The notes under the pieces are model-generated. The model worked only from the letters and a program-made list of their open reading frames with translations, did no database searches and was not told the origin of the DNA. Below, piece after piece: positions 16,575-24,936 of a stretch of 64,000 nucleotides of DNA. This stretch comes from Hanstruepera ponticola (GTDB lineage Bacteria > Bacteroidota > Bacteroidia > Flavobacteriales > Flavobacteriaceae): positions 1 to 64,000 of the forward strand of contig NZ_JABANC010000006.1 in assembly GCF_012931685.1 (NCBI RefSeq), given 5' to 3'. Every line of letters begins with the position of its first letter. The first letter of the stretch is position 1. Made by a program: the position numbers and the translations under genes.

Positions 16575-18881
16575 ATGAAAACATTTAAGTATCTTATCTT
16601 ATCTGCTTTGTTTATTTCAGTTGGAGCATTTGCCCAAGAAGATGAACAAAAGCCAGAGCGTAAACCAGGTCATACAAACAACAACAAATTTAAACAGTTG
16701 TATGATGAATTTTCAACACCAAATATGTTTAGAACAGCATCAGGAGCTCCTGGACCAGCTTATTATCAGCAACAGGCGGATTATAAAATGGATTTAGAGT
16801 TGAACGATGATATTGCCAGAATTACGGGTTATGAAACTATTACATATCACAATAATTCACCAGATGAATTAAAGTATTTATGGGTTCAGTTAGATCAAAA
16901 CATGCGTGCTCCAGATTCACAAACACCATTAATTCAGAGTGATGGTGTAGCACCAGCTCAAAGAGCTGGGACTTTCGTTAATTCTTATATGAAAGAAAAA
17001 TTAGAGCGTGGTTTTAATATAGAAGAAGTGACGGATGTGAATGGTAAAGCATTGCCGCATATGATTAACCGTACTATGATGAGAATTGATATGCCAAAGC
17101 CATTAAAAACAGGCGAGAAATTTTCGTTTAACATTAGATGGTGGTATAATATTAATGATCATGTTAATGAAGGTGGACGTTCAGGATATGAGTATTTTGA
17201 AGAAAACGATAATAGAATTTATGTGATTTCTCAATTTTATCCAAGAATGGCTGTTTATAATGATGTTGAGGGTTGGCAAAATTCACAGTTTTGGGGACGT
17301 GACGAGTTCGCATTGCCATTCGGGAATTTTGAAGTAAATATTACAGTACCGGCTGATCATATTTTAGATGGTACTGGAAGACTTATGAATAGAAAAGAGG
17401 TCTTTTCAAAAGAGATGATGAATCGTTATGAGCTTGCCAAAAAAACATATGATAAGCCAGTAATGATTGTTACACAGGCTGAAGCAGAAAAAACTGAAAA
17501 AACAAAATCAAAAGATAAAAAAACATGGAAGCTTTATGCTGAAAATGTTCGTGATTTTGGTTTTGCAACTTCAAGAAAATTTATTTGGGATATGATGGCC
17601 GTTAAGATTGGAGGCAAAGATGTTATGGCAGTTTCCATGTACTCCAAAGAAGGAAATCCTTTGTGGGAACAATGGTCAACATATGCAGTTGCAGCAACTT
17701 TAAAGTCCTATTCACGTATGACATTTGATTATCCATACCACAAAGCCATCTCTGTACATGCACCAATGGGAATGGAATATCCAATGATTTGTTACAACTT
17801 TGGTCGTCCAGATAAGGATGGTAATTATAGTGATAGAACCAAATTTGGAATGATCAGTGTTATTATTCACGAAGTTGGTCATAACTTTTTCCCTATGATT
17901 GTTAATAGTGATGAACGTCAATGGACGTGGATGGATGAAGGTTTAAATACATTTGTGCAATATGTCGCTGAACAGGATTTTGGTGAATGGCATCCAGATG
18001 CGTTATCGGAAGGTCAAGATAAGTATCCATCACGTCGTGGTCCTGCAGCCAATATTGTTCCTTATATGGGTGGTGATCAGGATTTCATCGCACCAATAAT
18101 GACTAAAGGACTCAACACCTATCAATTTGGTAACAATGCCTACGGTAAGCCAGGTACGGCTTTAAATATTTTACGCGAAACAGTAATGGGACGTGAATTG
18201 TTTGATTACGCGTTTAAAGAGTATGCAAATCGTTGGATGTTTAAGCACCCAACACCTGAAGATTTCTTTAGAACCATGGAAGATGCTTCTGCATTTGATT
18301 TAGATTGGTTCTGGAGAGGTTGGTTCTATACTACAGATTATGTTGATATGGGAGTGAAAGAAGTGAAAAAATTCTATGTTTCTAGTGAGCCTAATGAGTA
18401 TGTGAAAAACATTGTTAAAGAACGTGGTATGAAGTTAAGTGATTTGCCACCGTTGGTTTACATGGTTGAAGAGGGTAGTGATGAATATAAAGAAAGTATG
18501 AAAAATGGTACTCTTTTAGAAAACTCACCAACGCTTAATGAATATGTAATGGATAACTTTACTGAAGAGGAACGTAAAAATATCAAACAGCCAAAATATT
18601 TTTACAATGTTACTTTTGAAAAGCCAGGAGGATTAGTAATGCCGATTATTGTTGAATATACTTATGCTGATGGAACATCCAAAACAGAAAAGTATCCAGC
18701 GCAAATATGGCGTTTAAATGATAAAGAAGTTAGTAAAGCTGTTGCATCTGATAAAGAGATCGTTAAAATCACTTTAGATCCAAATCTAGAAACAGCCGAT
18801 ATTGATACTTCTAACAACTCTTGGCCAAAAGAGGTTAAGCAAAGCCAGTTTGACCAATTTAAAAATGAGGTAAAAAATTAA
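16575..18881 (+). CDS. Secreted M1-family zinc aminopeptidase-like protein
   Basis: This 768-residue protein has a signal peptide (ISVGAFAQED). An N-terminal beta domain covers about 65-270. The M1 catalytic domain has HEVGHNFFP (His at about residue 432) and the downstream ligand Glu in WTWMDEGLNTFVQY. The family GxMEN exopeptidase motif appears as GMEYPMICYN, so amino-terminal specificity is uncertain. The C-terminal region includes LDWFWRGWFYTTDYVDMGV. It is exported and may digest peptides in the periplasm or outside. A clean terminator (18899-18927) ends this transcription unit. Confidence 0.9.
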   Translation: MKTFKYLILSALFISVGAFAQEDEQKPERKPGHTNNNKFKQLYDEFSTPNMFRTASGAPGPAYYQQQADYKMDLELNDDIARITGYETITYHNNSPDELKYLWVQLDQNMRAPDSQTPLIQSDGVAPAQRAGTFVNSYMKEKLERGFNIEEVTDVNGKALPHMINRTMMRIDMPKPLKTGEKFSFNIRWWYNINDHVNEGGRSGYEYFEENDNRIYVISQFYPRMAVYNDVEGWQNSQFWGRDEFALPFGNFEVNITVPADHILDGTGRLMNRKEVFSKEMMNRYELAKKTYDKPVMIVTQAEAEKTEKTKSKDKKTWKLYAENVRDFGFATSRKFIWDMMAVKIGGKDVMAVSMYSKEGNPLWEQWSTYAVAATLKSYSRMTFDYPYHKAISVHAPMGMEYPMICYNFGRPDKDGNYSDRTKFGMISVIIHEVGHNFFPMIVNSDERQWTWMDEGLNTFVQYVAEQDFGEWHPDALSEGQDKYPSRRGPAANIVPYMGGDQDFIAPIMTKGLNTYQFGNNAYGKPGTALNILRETVMGRELFDYAFKEYANRWMFKHPTPEDFFRTMEDASAFDLDWFWRGWFYTTDYVDMGVKEVKKFYVSSEPNEYVKNIVKERGMKLSDLPPLVYMVEEGSDEYKESMKNGTLLENSPTLNEYVMDNFTEEERKNIKQPKYFYNVTFEKPGGLVMPIIVEYTYADGTSKTEKYPAQIWRLNDKEVSKAVASDKEIVKITLDPNLETADIDTSNNSWPKEVKQSQFDQFKNEVKN

Positions 18882-18898
18882 AAAAAATAATTTTATAT

Positions 18899-18927
18899 AA
18901 GCCGACTTATTTAAGTCGGCTTTTTTT
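18899..18927 (+). terminator. Terminator after the M1 peptidase gene
   Basis: A 10-bp perfect stem AAGCCGACTT / AAGTCGGCTT with loop ATTT is followed by an uninterrupted T run to 18927. Confidence 0.9.
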
Positions 18928-18947
18928 ATTCATATCAAACAACTCAC

Positions 18948-18955
18948 TATATTTG
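18948..18955 (+). promoter_or_regulatory. TATATTTG -7 box four bases before tatA
   Basis: TATATTTG matches TAnnTTTG exactly and ends 4 nt before the GTG of tatA. If used, transcription would start at or very near the start codon. No -33 TTTG is evident because the upstream terminator occupies that region. Confidence 0.4.
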
Positions 18956-18959
18956 TAGC

Positions 18960-19247
18960 GTGATACAACAAGCAACTTTTTTATTTATAGGTACTACCGA
19001 AATTGTATTTATACTATTTATAGTAATCATGCTATTTGGTGCTGATAAGATTCCTGACATAGCCAAAGGTTTAGGGAAAGGTATGCGTATGCTTCGCGAT
19101 GCATCGAATGATATAAAGACTGAAATCACCAAAAGTGCCGAGAAAAACGGTATTGATACTAGTGTGACCAAAGATGTCCAAGATGAGCTGAACAAAGTAA
19201 AAGACGACTTGGAAGATTTTACAGGGTCAGTGAGAAGAAAGCTTTAA
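18960..19247 (+). CDS. tatA: Twin-arginine translocase subunit TatA/TatE
   Basis: This 95-residue protein has one membrane helix (FIGTTEIVFILFIVIMLFGA), the hinge motif LFGADKIPDIAKGLGKGMR and a charged amphipathic helix, as in TatA. TatA oligomers form the conduit for folded proteins in the inner membrane. The start is GTG at 18960: the first internal ATG lies in the membrane helix and would destroy it. tatC is not in the window. Confidence 0.92.
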   Translation: MIQQATFLFIGTTEIVFILFIVIMLFGADKIPDIAKGLGKGMRMLRDASNDIKTEITKSAEKNGIDTSVTKDVQDELNKVKDDLEDFTGSVRRKL

Positions 19248-19390
19248 AATATTAATCTTTACGGTGTATTTTAACTGATTTTTCTGCTAAAGAAATTCTG
19301 TTAACGAAAAAAAATTCATTTTCATCCTGTTTTTTGAATAGATTGGAGTATTTCTTAAATATTGCAATACCCAAATAAACCATAACAGAG

Positions 19391-21655
19391 ATGAAAAGTA
19401 ACCTACTAATCAGCTTTTTATTTGTTATTTCGCTTTCATTCTCACAAAGTGATCGAGAAGTAATTAATTTTATTGATAGTTTAAATACACAAGCAATAAA
19501 GCATTATAATAATAATGAAATCATGCTTGCTTTTAATAATTTTAATGATGCAATTAAACTATCAGACTCCATAAGTGATAACTACGGTAATGCTGTTGCA
19601 AACTTTAATTTAGGAAATATTTATGCTTACATGCATGAGTATGTTGATTCTAAAGCATGTTATGAAAGAATGCTGGCTTCTTCGCTAAAAATAGATGATA
19701 ATTATTTGATAGCAAATTCTTATAAAAGTTTAGCAAAATTATCTGAAATACAACATCCAAATGAAGTTATTCCTAATTTAGAAAAAGCATTAGAATATGC
19801 TCAAAAAACTGATGTTAGGGATCTGGACAACATTGACAAACAAAAAAGTGTTTTGTTTGATATTAGAATGTATTTAAGTTCAATCTACTTAAATAAGAAT
19901 AATTATGATTCTGCATTAATTTATCTATTACGAGCAGAAAACAATTTAAATGACTTGTCATACAACGCCTATAACAGTGCTTTTTTTAATTATTCATATG
20001 GACTTTATTTTATTCAAAAAGAGTTATATAACAAGGCTAATGATAAGTTTATTCAAGCCATAGAACACCTTCAGGGAAATACTCATGATTTAAACAGCAA
20101 CCTGCTTTTTAGTAAAATTTATAAAGATTTATCTTTGTCGTATGCCCAACTTGAAGATACTGACATGGCCTATTATGCATTAAAAGAACATAATAGCTTT
20201 AGAGATGAATTTATTAATGAAGAAAAGGTAAGACAGGAAAATATATCAAAATCTAAATTTTATTTAGCAGAATACAAACAAATAGCAGAGAGCGCAAATA
20301 ATGAGCGGTTGATTCAGGAACAAATCACTCAAAAAGTAAAAAACATCAATATCATTATTATAATAACAAGTATCGTATTAGTTATTTCTTTAATAATGAT
20401 TTACAGAAATTACAGATCAAAACGTAAATTAAGTCAGATTCTTGAAGCACAAAATAAACAGTTAGAAATAGCAAAAGATCAAGCTGAAAAATCATCCCAA
20501 CTTAAAACTAAATTTATTTCGAATGTTACACATGAATTAAGAACACCACTTTACGGTGTTGTTGGGCTAACGTCATTACTATTAAAGCGTAATGATTTAA
20601 GTGAACGTGATGGGAAATTTTTAAAATCTCTTAAGTATTCTGGCGATTATCTTTTGAATTTAATTAATGATATTTTACAAATTGGTAAAATTGAATCTCA
20701 AAAAATGGAATTGAAACCAACTTCTGTTAATATCAGAGAGTTAGTAGATAACATTATAGATTCGTTTGAGTATAAATTACAAGAGACAAACAACAAAATA
20801 AAAGTTGAAATAGATGACAAAGTCCCAACATTTTTGAAGTGTGATGGTGTTAGGCTTTCTCAAGTACTTATCAATTTAGTGGGAAACAGTGTTAAATTCA
20901 CCGAAAATGATACAACTTTTGTAGAAATTAAAGTTCTGAATATAAAGCCAGAAAATGTGTGCCTTCACTTTTCAGTGAAAGACAATGGACCTGGTATTCC
21001 AAAAGAAAAACAAGACAGTATTTTCGAAAACTTTTTACAGTTAGATGAGAATAATAATATCAATTATAAGGGTACTGGATTAGGTTTGTCGATAACTAAA
21101 AATTTGGTTGAACTATTTGGAAGTACAATTAAATTGGAAAGTGAAGTTGGCCAGGGTTCAACTTTTAGTTTTGATGTTACTTTTGAAATTGACAATGAAA
21201 CTATGCAGAAAGCCAATAGCAATAAACCAAAAACGCTTAGACTAAATAATAATTATAAGATTTTAGTAGCAGAGGATAATAAAATAAACCAAATAGTTAC
21301 CAAAAACATACTTGAAAAAGGAAACTTTCATTGTGATATTGCAAAGAATGGATTAGAAGCTGTTAAAGCTATGGAAATTGGTAGTTATGATTTAATATTG
21401 ATGGATATTAATATGCCATTAATGAATGGTAATGAAGCGACAAAAGCTATTAGGCAAACCAATAATCAAATTCCAATAATAGCCTTAACAGCAGCTGATA
21501 TAGAAGAAGTTAAGAAAGATTACAAGGCTATTGGTTATAATGATATCATTACAAAACCATTTGACAATTCTCATTTTTATCAAACAATTCTAGCTAACAT
21601 TCACAAGAGTAAAAATGAGTTGAGTGAAAATCCAGTTTTAGTAAAAGTTTCCTAA
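19391..21655 (+). CDS. TPR hybrid sensor histidine kinase/response regulator
   Basis: This 754-residue protein has a signal peptide (LFVISLSFSQ), a periplasmic array of TPR-like helices (about 30-295) and one membrane span (about 311-335, NIIIIITSIVLVISLIMIY). A short coiled coil leads to a HisKA domain with the phospho-acceptor His at about 381 in NVTHELRTPLYG. A HATPase domain follows (N box LVGNSVKF, G boxes DNGPGIP and GTGLGLSI). A REC domain at about 620-740 has acceptor Asp at about 672 in LILMDINMPLMNG. There is no Hpt or DNA-binding output domain, so signals must be relayed elsewhere. A paralogue of the same plan is at 36986-39211. It stands alone in the plus direction. Confidence 0.9.
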   Translation: MKSNLLISFLFVISLSFSQSDREVINFIDSLNTQAIKHYNNNEIMLAFNNFNDAIKLSDSISDNYGNAVANFNLGNIYAYMHEYVDSKACYERMLASSLKIDDNYLIANSYKSLAKLSEIQHPNEVIPNLEKALEYAQKTDVRDLDNIDKQKSVLFDIRMYLSSIYLNKNNYDSALIYLLRAENNLNDLSYNAYNSAFFNYSYGLYFIQKELYNKANDKFIQAIEHLQGNTHDLNSNLLFSKIYKDLSLSYAQLEDTDMAYYALKEHNSFRDEFINEEKVRQENISKSKFYLAEYKQIAESANNERLIQEQITQKVKNINIIIIITSIVLVISLIMIYRNYRSKRKLSQILEAQNKQLEIAKDQAEKSSQLKTKFISNVTHELRTPLYGVVGLTSLLLKRNDLSERDGKFLKSLKYSGDYLLNLINDILQIGKIESQKMELKPTSVNIRELVDNIIDSFEYKLQETNNKIKVEIDDKVPTFLKCDGVRLSQVLINLVGNSVKFTENDTTFVEIKVLNIKPENVCLHFSVKDNGPGIPKEKQDSIFENFLQLDENNNINYKGTGLGLSITKNLVELFGSTIKLESEVGQGSTFSFDVTFEIDNETMQKANSNKPKTLRLNNNYKILVAEDNKINQIVTKNILEKGNFHCDIAKNGLEAVKAMEIGSYDLILMDINMPLMNGNEATKAIRQTNNQIPIIALTAADIEEVKKDYKAIGYNDIITKPFDNSHFYQTILANIHKSKNELSENPVLVKVS

Positions 21656-21660
21656 AAAAA

Positions 21661-22305
21661 TTATTTCTTTCTACTGATGGTCAAACCATCACGAATGGGT
21701 AATATAACAGTTTCAACTCTTGAATCCTGTTTTAAGAGTTTATTGTATTCAATTAATGCAGGAGTAGAGGTGTCTTCCTTTTTGAATTTAGTGTCTAAAA
21801 CTTTACCACTCCATAAAACGTTATCAGACAGAATGATTCCTCCTGGTACAAGTTTGTCAATAATTAGCTCAAAGTAATTAGCATAATTTTCTTTGTCAGC
21901 ATCAATAAAAACAATATCAAAATCTTTGTTTATAAGAGGAATAATCTCAATGGCATCACCAACATATTGATGAATTTGTTTACCATAAGCTGATTTATCA
22001 AAGTATTGACGCTGAAAGTCTTGTAATTCTTCGTTAATGTCTATCGTATGAAGCTCACCTTCCTTTTGTAGCCCTTCTGCCATACATAATGCTGAATAAC
22101 CTGTATAAGTACCAACTTCTAAAATGCATTTAGGGTTAACCAATTTAGAAATCATACTCAATATTCTGCCCTGATAATGCCCACTCAACATGCGTGGCTG
22201 TAAAATCTTCTGATAGGTTTCACGTGTTAATTGTTGCAATAATTCTGGCTCATTTTCAGAATGGTTTACGATGTAAGTATCTAGGTCTTCGGAAAGGAAT
22301 TGCAT
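21661..22305 (-). CDS. O-methyltransferase (class I, COMT/CCoAOMT-like)
   Basis: This 214-residue protein fits the Methyltransf_3 family of metal-dependent O-methyltransferases. The SAM site is ILEVGTYTGYSALCMAEGL, followed by LHTIDINEELQDF. The metal-binding part is IVFIDADKENYANYFELI and ILSDNVLWSGKVL. Length is normal. The substrate in bacteria is not known. It lies at the distal side of the palindrome-flanked GIY-YIG unit, which separates it from the kynurenine operon. Confidence 0.88.
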   Translation of the reverse strand: MQFLSEDLDTYIVNHSENEPELLQQLTRETYQKILQPRMLSGHYQGRILSMISKLVNPKCILEVGTYTGYSALCMAEGLQKEGELHTIDINEELQDFQRQYFDKSAYGKQIHQYVGDAIEIIPLINKDFDIVFIDADKENYANYFELIIDKLVPGGIILSDNVLWSGKVLDTKFKKEDTSTPALIEYNKLLKQDSRVETVILPIRDGLTISRKK

Positions 22306-22358
22306 GTTATGTAGTTTGTTTTGTTATTTTTTTATTGATAAACAAGACAATTGAAACT

Positions 22359-22384
22359 TGTCAGGTCGAGCGCAGTCGAGACCT
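22359..22384 (+). repeat. Palindromic repeat, copy A
   Basis: TGTCA is followed by outer stem AGGTC/GACCT around the core GAGCGCAGTCGA. It lies 3 bp after the stop codon of the GIY-YIG gene. It is 25/26 identical to copy C inside kmo. Confidence 0.85.
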
Positions 22385-22387
22385 ATT

Positions 22388-22705
22388 TTATTCATTTGGA
22401 CTGTAATTTGAATGGGTAGCATTTCTGCATTCCGATAAAATTTGTAACATGTTAAAATCACCATTGGCTAAAGCAAATTTTTTCTTCGCGCTCCAATTTT
22501 TTATATTTTTTTCAAAATAGATTGCCTGTTCAATATTATTAAATTCTTGTTGAAATATTAATTTTAGAGGTCTTCTTTTGTAAGTAAAACAATTTTTATT
22601 TAATCGTTGTTGATGTTCGTCTAGTCTTCTTGCAATATTATTTGTAACTCCAGTGTAAGTGAAATTGTCTGAACATTTTAATATGTAAACATGATATGAT
22701 TTCAT
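22388..22705 (-). CDS. GIY-YIG nuclease domain protein
   Basis: This 105-residue stand-alone GIY-YIG domain is of the small YhbQ/UPF0213-like type. The GIY strand is HVYILKCSD, the YIG strand appears as FTYTGVTNN, the catalytic Arg is in IARRLDEH and the Glu in IEQAIYFEKNIKNW. A short Asn/Ser-rich tail follows the domain. Such proteins are DNA nickases or structure-specific nucleases; this one has no extra DNA-binding domain. The gene fills the space between two inverted palindromes: one ends about 8 bp before its start codon and the other begins 3 bp after its stop. That arrangement suggests the protein acts on the palindromes, which is inference. Confidence 0.88.
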   Translation of the reverse strand: MKSYHVYILKCSDNFTYTGVTNNIARRLDEHQQRLNKNCFTYKRRPLKLIFQQEFNNIEQAIYFEKNIKNWSAKKKFALANGDFNMLQILSECRNATHSNYSPNE

Positions 22706-22712
22706 TTAAAAA

Positions 22713-22738
22713 ACCTCTCGACTGCGCTCGAGGAGACA
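22713..22738 (-). repeat. Palindromic repeat, copy B
   Basis: On the minus strand it reads TGTCT, then outer stem CCTC/GAGG around GAGCGCAGTCGA. It lies just upstream of the GIY-YIG start codon, in inverted orientation to copy A, and carries the swapped (CC/GG instead of GG/CC) stem. Confidence 0.85.
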
Positions 22739-22749
22739 ACTCTTTGTAT

Positions 22750-23835
22750 TTAACCTAATATTCGATTTACTAATTTTTCTTTTGCTGTTTTATCTTCGCC
22801 ACAAAGCCATTGTATTACATTATCTTCCCACATGGCATCACGCTCATCTTCATTTATAATATTTCGTTCAATAGCTAAATCTAAAATTTTCCCTGGATAA
22901 GAAGACTGCTTGGCACTTTCCATTTCACCTAATGGATAAGGGTCATCCAACCCTACCAATACTTGTTTTGATGTTTGATTTTTAATCAATAATTCCAAAC
23001 CACCAGTATCATGTACCAGTGTGTCAAAGAAGATGTTTTTATGTCCTACGGCCTTTCTTGGGTGACTTTTACCCTCAAACAAATCAGGACGACCGTCAAA
23101 GCCTTGAATGCGTCTTCCTAAATTAATTTGCGCTAACTGACCTCCATGTGCAAAGCATGTTCGCATATTAGGATATTTATCCTGATAACCATTAAGGGTT
23201 AAAAAGTGATAGGCATCTGCGCATTGCGCTAACATCCAGATAAGATGAAAACGCCAAGATGTATTTTCAAGTTTAATAAACTTTTCTCCATCATATGGAT
23301 GAATCTCTACTGCCAAATTATATTTGTTGGCTAATTCAAAAATTGGTTCGTTTTCTTCATCAAAAATACAACGCCAAGTACCAATGGTGTCCATATAATG
23401 GGTTGGAAGACATAATAATTGTAACCCTAACTCTTCAACACAACGCTCAATTTCCCAACAGGCACCTCTTACAAAGCCAGGGTGTACTACAAAACCACAG
23501 GTAAATTTACTTGGGTTTTCGTGTTGAATTTTGGCATTAAAATCATTTTGAAAACGTAAGGCTTGTTTCATTTCCTCAACACGCAAACCATTACCATAAA
23601 GTTGCGAGAGGTTCAGAACAACAGCGTGGTCAATATTAAAACGCTGCATCCAAGCCAGTTTTTCGTTTAGGAAAAAGCTGGAATCCGTAATAGGTCTATT
23701 CCAATCTTTTTGAAGCATAAATTTCCGATCCTTATCAACCCAAAAAATCCCCTTGTCTTTCATGAATTGCGGGATTTCCTCTGGGTAGGGCAGAAGATGT
23801 GAATGACCGTTTATTCTTAATTTGCGTTTTTCCAT
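22750..23835 (-). CDS. 2-amino-3-carboxymuconate-6-semialdehyde decarboxylase (ACMSD)
   Basis: This 361-residue amidohydrolase-fold decarboxylase has metal ligands HxH in INGHSHLLP, a further His in CFAHGGQLAQ and Asp in VLVGLDDPYPLGE. WRFHLIWML and FFDTLVHD are also typical of ACMSD. It converts the ring-opened product of 3-hydroxyanthranilate into 2-aminomuconate semialdehyde, which steers kynurenine carbon to catabolism rather than quinolinate/NAD. The assignment rests on fold plus the neighbouring genes for the steps before and after. It is the last gene of the operon, 57 bp after the dioxygenase gene. Confidence 0.9.
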   Translation of the reverse strand: MEKRKLRINGHSHLLPYPEEIPQFMKDKGIFWVDKDRKFMLQKDWNRPITDSSFFLNEKLAWMQRFNIDHAVVLNLSQLYGNGLRVEEMKQALRFQNDFNAKIQHENPSKFTCGFVVHPGFVRGACWEIERCVEELGLQLLCLPTHYMDTIGTWRCIFDEENEPIFELANKYNLAVEIHPYDGEKFIKLENTSWRFHLIWMLAQCADAYHFLTLNGYQDKYPNMRTCFAHGGQLAQINLGRRIQGFDGRPDLFEGKSHPRKAVGHKNIFFDTLVHDTGGLELLIKNQTSKQVLVGLDDPYPLGEMESAKQSSYPGKILDLAIERNIINEDERDAMWEDNVIQWLCGEDKTAKEKLVNRILG

Positions 23836-23892
23836 GTTTACTTCCTACAAAAGAGGGAATCTTTTAATTTATATTCAATCTTAAACTAATAG

Positions 23893-24429
23893 TTAATCTT
23901 CAATTTTTACTTTTTTAGGAGGCTGCATCACGTCGCCACAATTTGGGCAGGTACGTTTCATATCATCACCATAATACGCATCAAATATTTTAGGCATGTC
24001 GGTTTCAATATTATCTAAAGTAAAATCTTCTTCGTATAATTTTGTCGTACAATTTTCACAAAACCACAATAAAGCATCTTGAACACCCTCTTCTCTAGGA
24101 TATTCTATAACTAAACCCACTGTGTTTGCTCCACGTTGTGGCGAATGAGGCACTTTTGGTGGTAGTAGAAAAATCTCACCTTCTCGTATGTGAATGTCTT
24201 TTGGTGTTCCTTCATCGATAACTTTTAAGACAATGTCCCCTTCTACTTGATAGAAAAATTCAGGTGTTTCGTTATAGTGATAGTCTTTTCGGCTATTAGG
24301 ACCTCCAACAACCATGACAATAAAATCACCATCCTTCCAAACAACTTTATTGCCTACAGGTGGTTTTAACAGATGTCTGTTTTCCTCTATCCAAGCTTTA
24401 AAATTTATAGGTGGAAATAATTTACTCAT
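23893..24429 (-). CDS. nbaC: 3-hydroxyanthranilate 3,4-dioxygenase
   Basis: This 178-residue cupin enzyme opens the ring of 3-hydroxyanthranilate. The catalytic iron ligands are the His and Glu in [16 protein letters not shown] and the His in [11 protein letters not shown]. The bacterial-type rubredoxin-like second iron site is visible as [10 protein letters not shown] and RTCPNCGDV. Length is normal for the bacterial form. ACMSD follows 57 bp downstream and the small secreted-protein gene lies 51 bp upstream. Confidence 0.93.
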   Translation of the reverse strand: MSKLFPPINFKAWIEENRHLLKPPVGNKVVWKDGDFIVMVVGGPNSRKDYHYNETPEFFYQVEGDIVLKVIDEGTPKDIHIREGEIFLLPPKVPHSPQRGANTVGLVIEYPREEGVQDALLWFCENCTTKLYEEDFTLDNIETDMPKIFDAYYGDDMKRTCPNCGDVMQPPKKVKIED

Positions 24430-24480
24430 GATGCTATGCTTTTTTCATTAATCTATGACCTAAAGTTACAAAGTTTGCAA

Positions 24481-24933
24481 TCAATTTTGGTTATATTGAC
24501 TAGTGTTTATTTTTTTATTCTTTCCAAATTTGATATCCAGAATGCTGTAAGCGCCATTGGAATAATCTACGGTTATATATATCTGATATCTCGGTTTCAG
24601 CTTGTTGCCACTTACTTTATAGATATTGCGTTCATACCAAAATATTTCTCGGTCATCTTTTACTTCAATGTGCTCATTGGAATCCACTTTAGCTCGGGAA
24701 TATTCTTTTGAAAGATAAGAAGATTCAATTTTCAAATACACCGTATCCACTAATGTCGTTTCTGTAAGAAAAGGATAAATATTTTCTGATTCATCAAACT
24801 GTATCCAATCTGCTATTTGTTTAATTGTTGAAATTTGGTCAACAGGCGCATTGGAATAGTTTTTAACTGCAAATTGTGCATTTGCAGTGATGGAAAGTAA
24901 AAAGAATATTATTGAAATCTTTGTTTTCATCAC
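24481..24933 (-). CDS. Small secreted protein of unknown function in the kynurenine operon
   Basis: I do not recognise this 150-residue protein. It has a clear signal peptide (ISIIFFLLSITANAQF), so it should be periplasmic or lipid-free secreted. The mature part is mixed alpha/beta, with IKQIADWIQFDESENIYPFL, many Tyr and a basic Asn-rich tail. No Cys remains in the mature chain. It lies 3 bp after the SDR gene and before the dioxygenase gene, thus inside a pathway whose other products are cytosolic. Either of the two initial Met codons could be used. Confidence 0.7.
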   Translation of the reverse strand: MMKTKISIIFFLLSITANAQFAVKNYSNAPVDQISTIKQIADWIQFDESENIYPFLTETTLVDTVYLKIESSYLSKEYSRAKVDSNEHIEVKDDREIFWYERNIYKVSGNKLKPRYQIYITVDYSNGAYSILDIKFGKNKKINTSQYNQN

Positions 24934-24936
24934 TGT

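Larger units (their letters stand above)
22358..22739. mobile_element. Candidate mobile unit: GIY-YIG gene between inverted palindromic repeats
   Basis: The 382-bp segment begins TTGTC and ends GACAA. Each end carries one copy of the same palindrome family, in opposite orientation (22359-22384 and 22713-22738), and the space between is filled by one GIY-YIG gene. It sits in the gap between the ACMS decarboxylase stop (10 bp away) and the O-methyltransferase start. No target-site duplication is obvious. Mobility is inferred from structure and from further copies of the palindrome elsewhere in the window. Confidence 0.5.

Noticed and set aside
22359-22384. Palindrome A as an ordinary terminator of the GIY-YIG gene
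   Set aside because: There is no T run on the minus strand after it, and the same sequence occurs inside two coding regions, where termination would be harmful.
22388-22705. GIY-YIG gene as an intron-encoded homing endonuclease
   Set aside because: It is not inside an intron or an interrupted gene; flanking genes are intact.
24436-24711. Plus-strand frame opposite the small secreted-protein gene
   Set aside because: It is a shadow frame; the minus-strand frame has a clean signal peptide and operon spacing.
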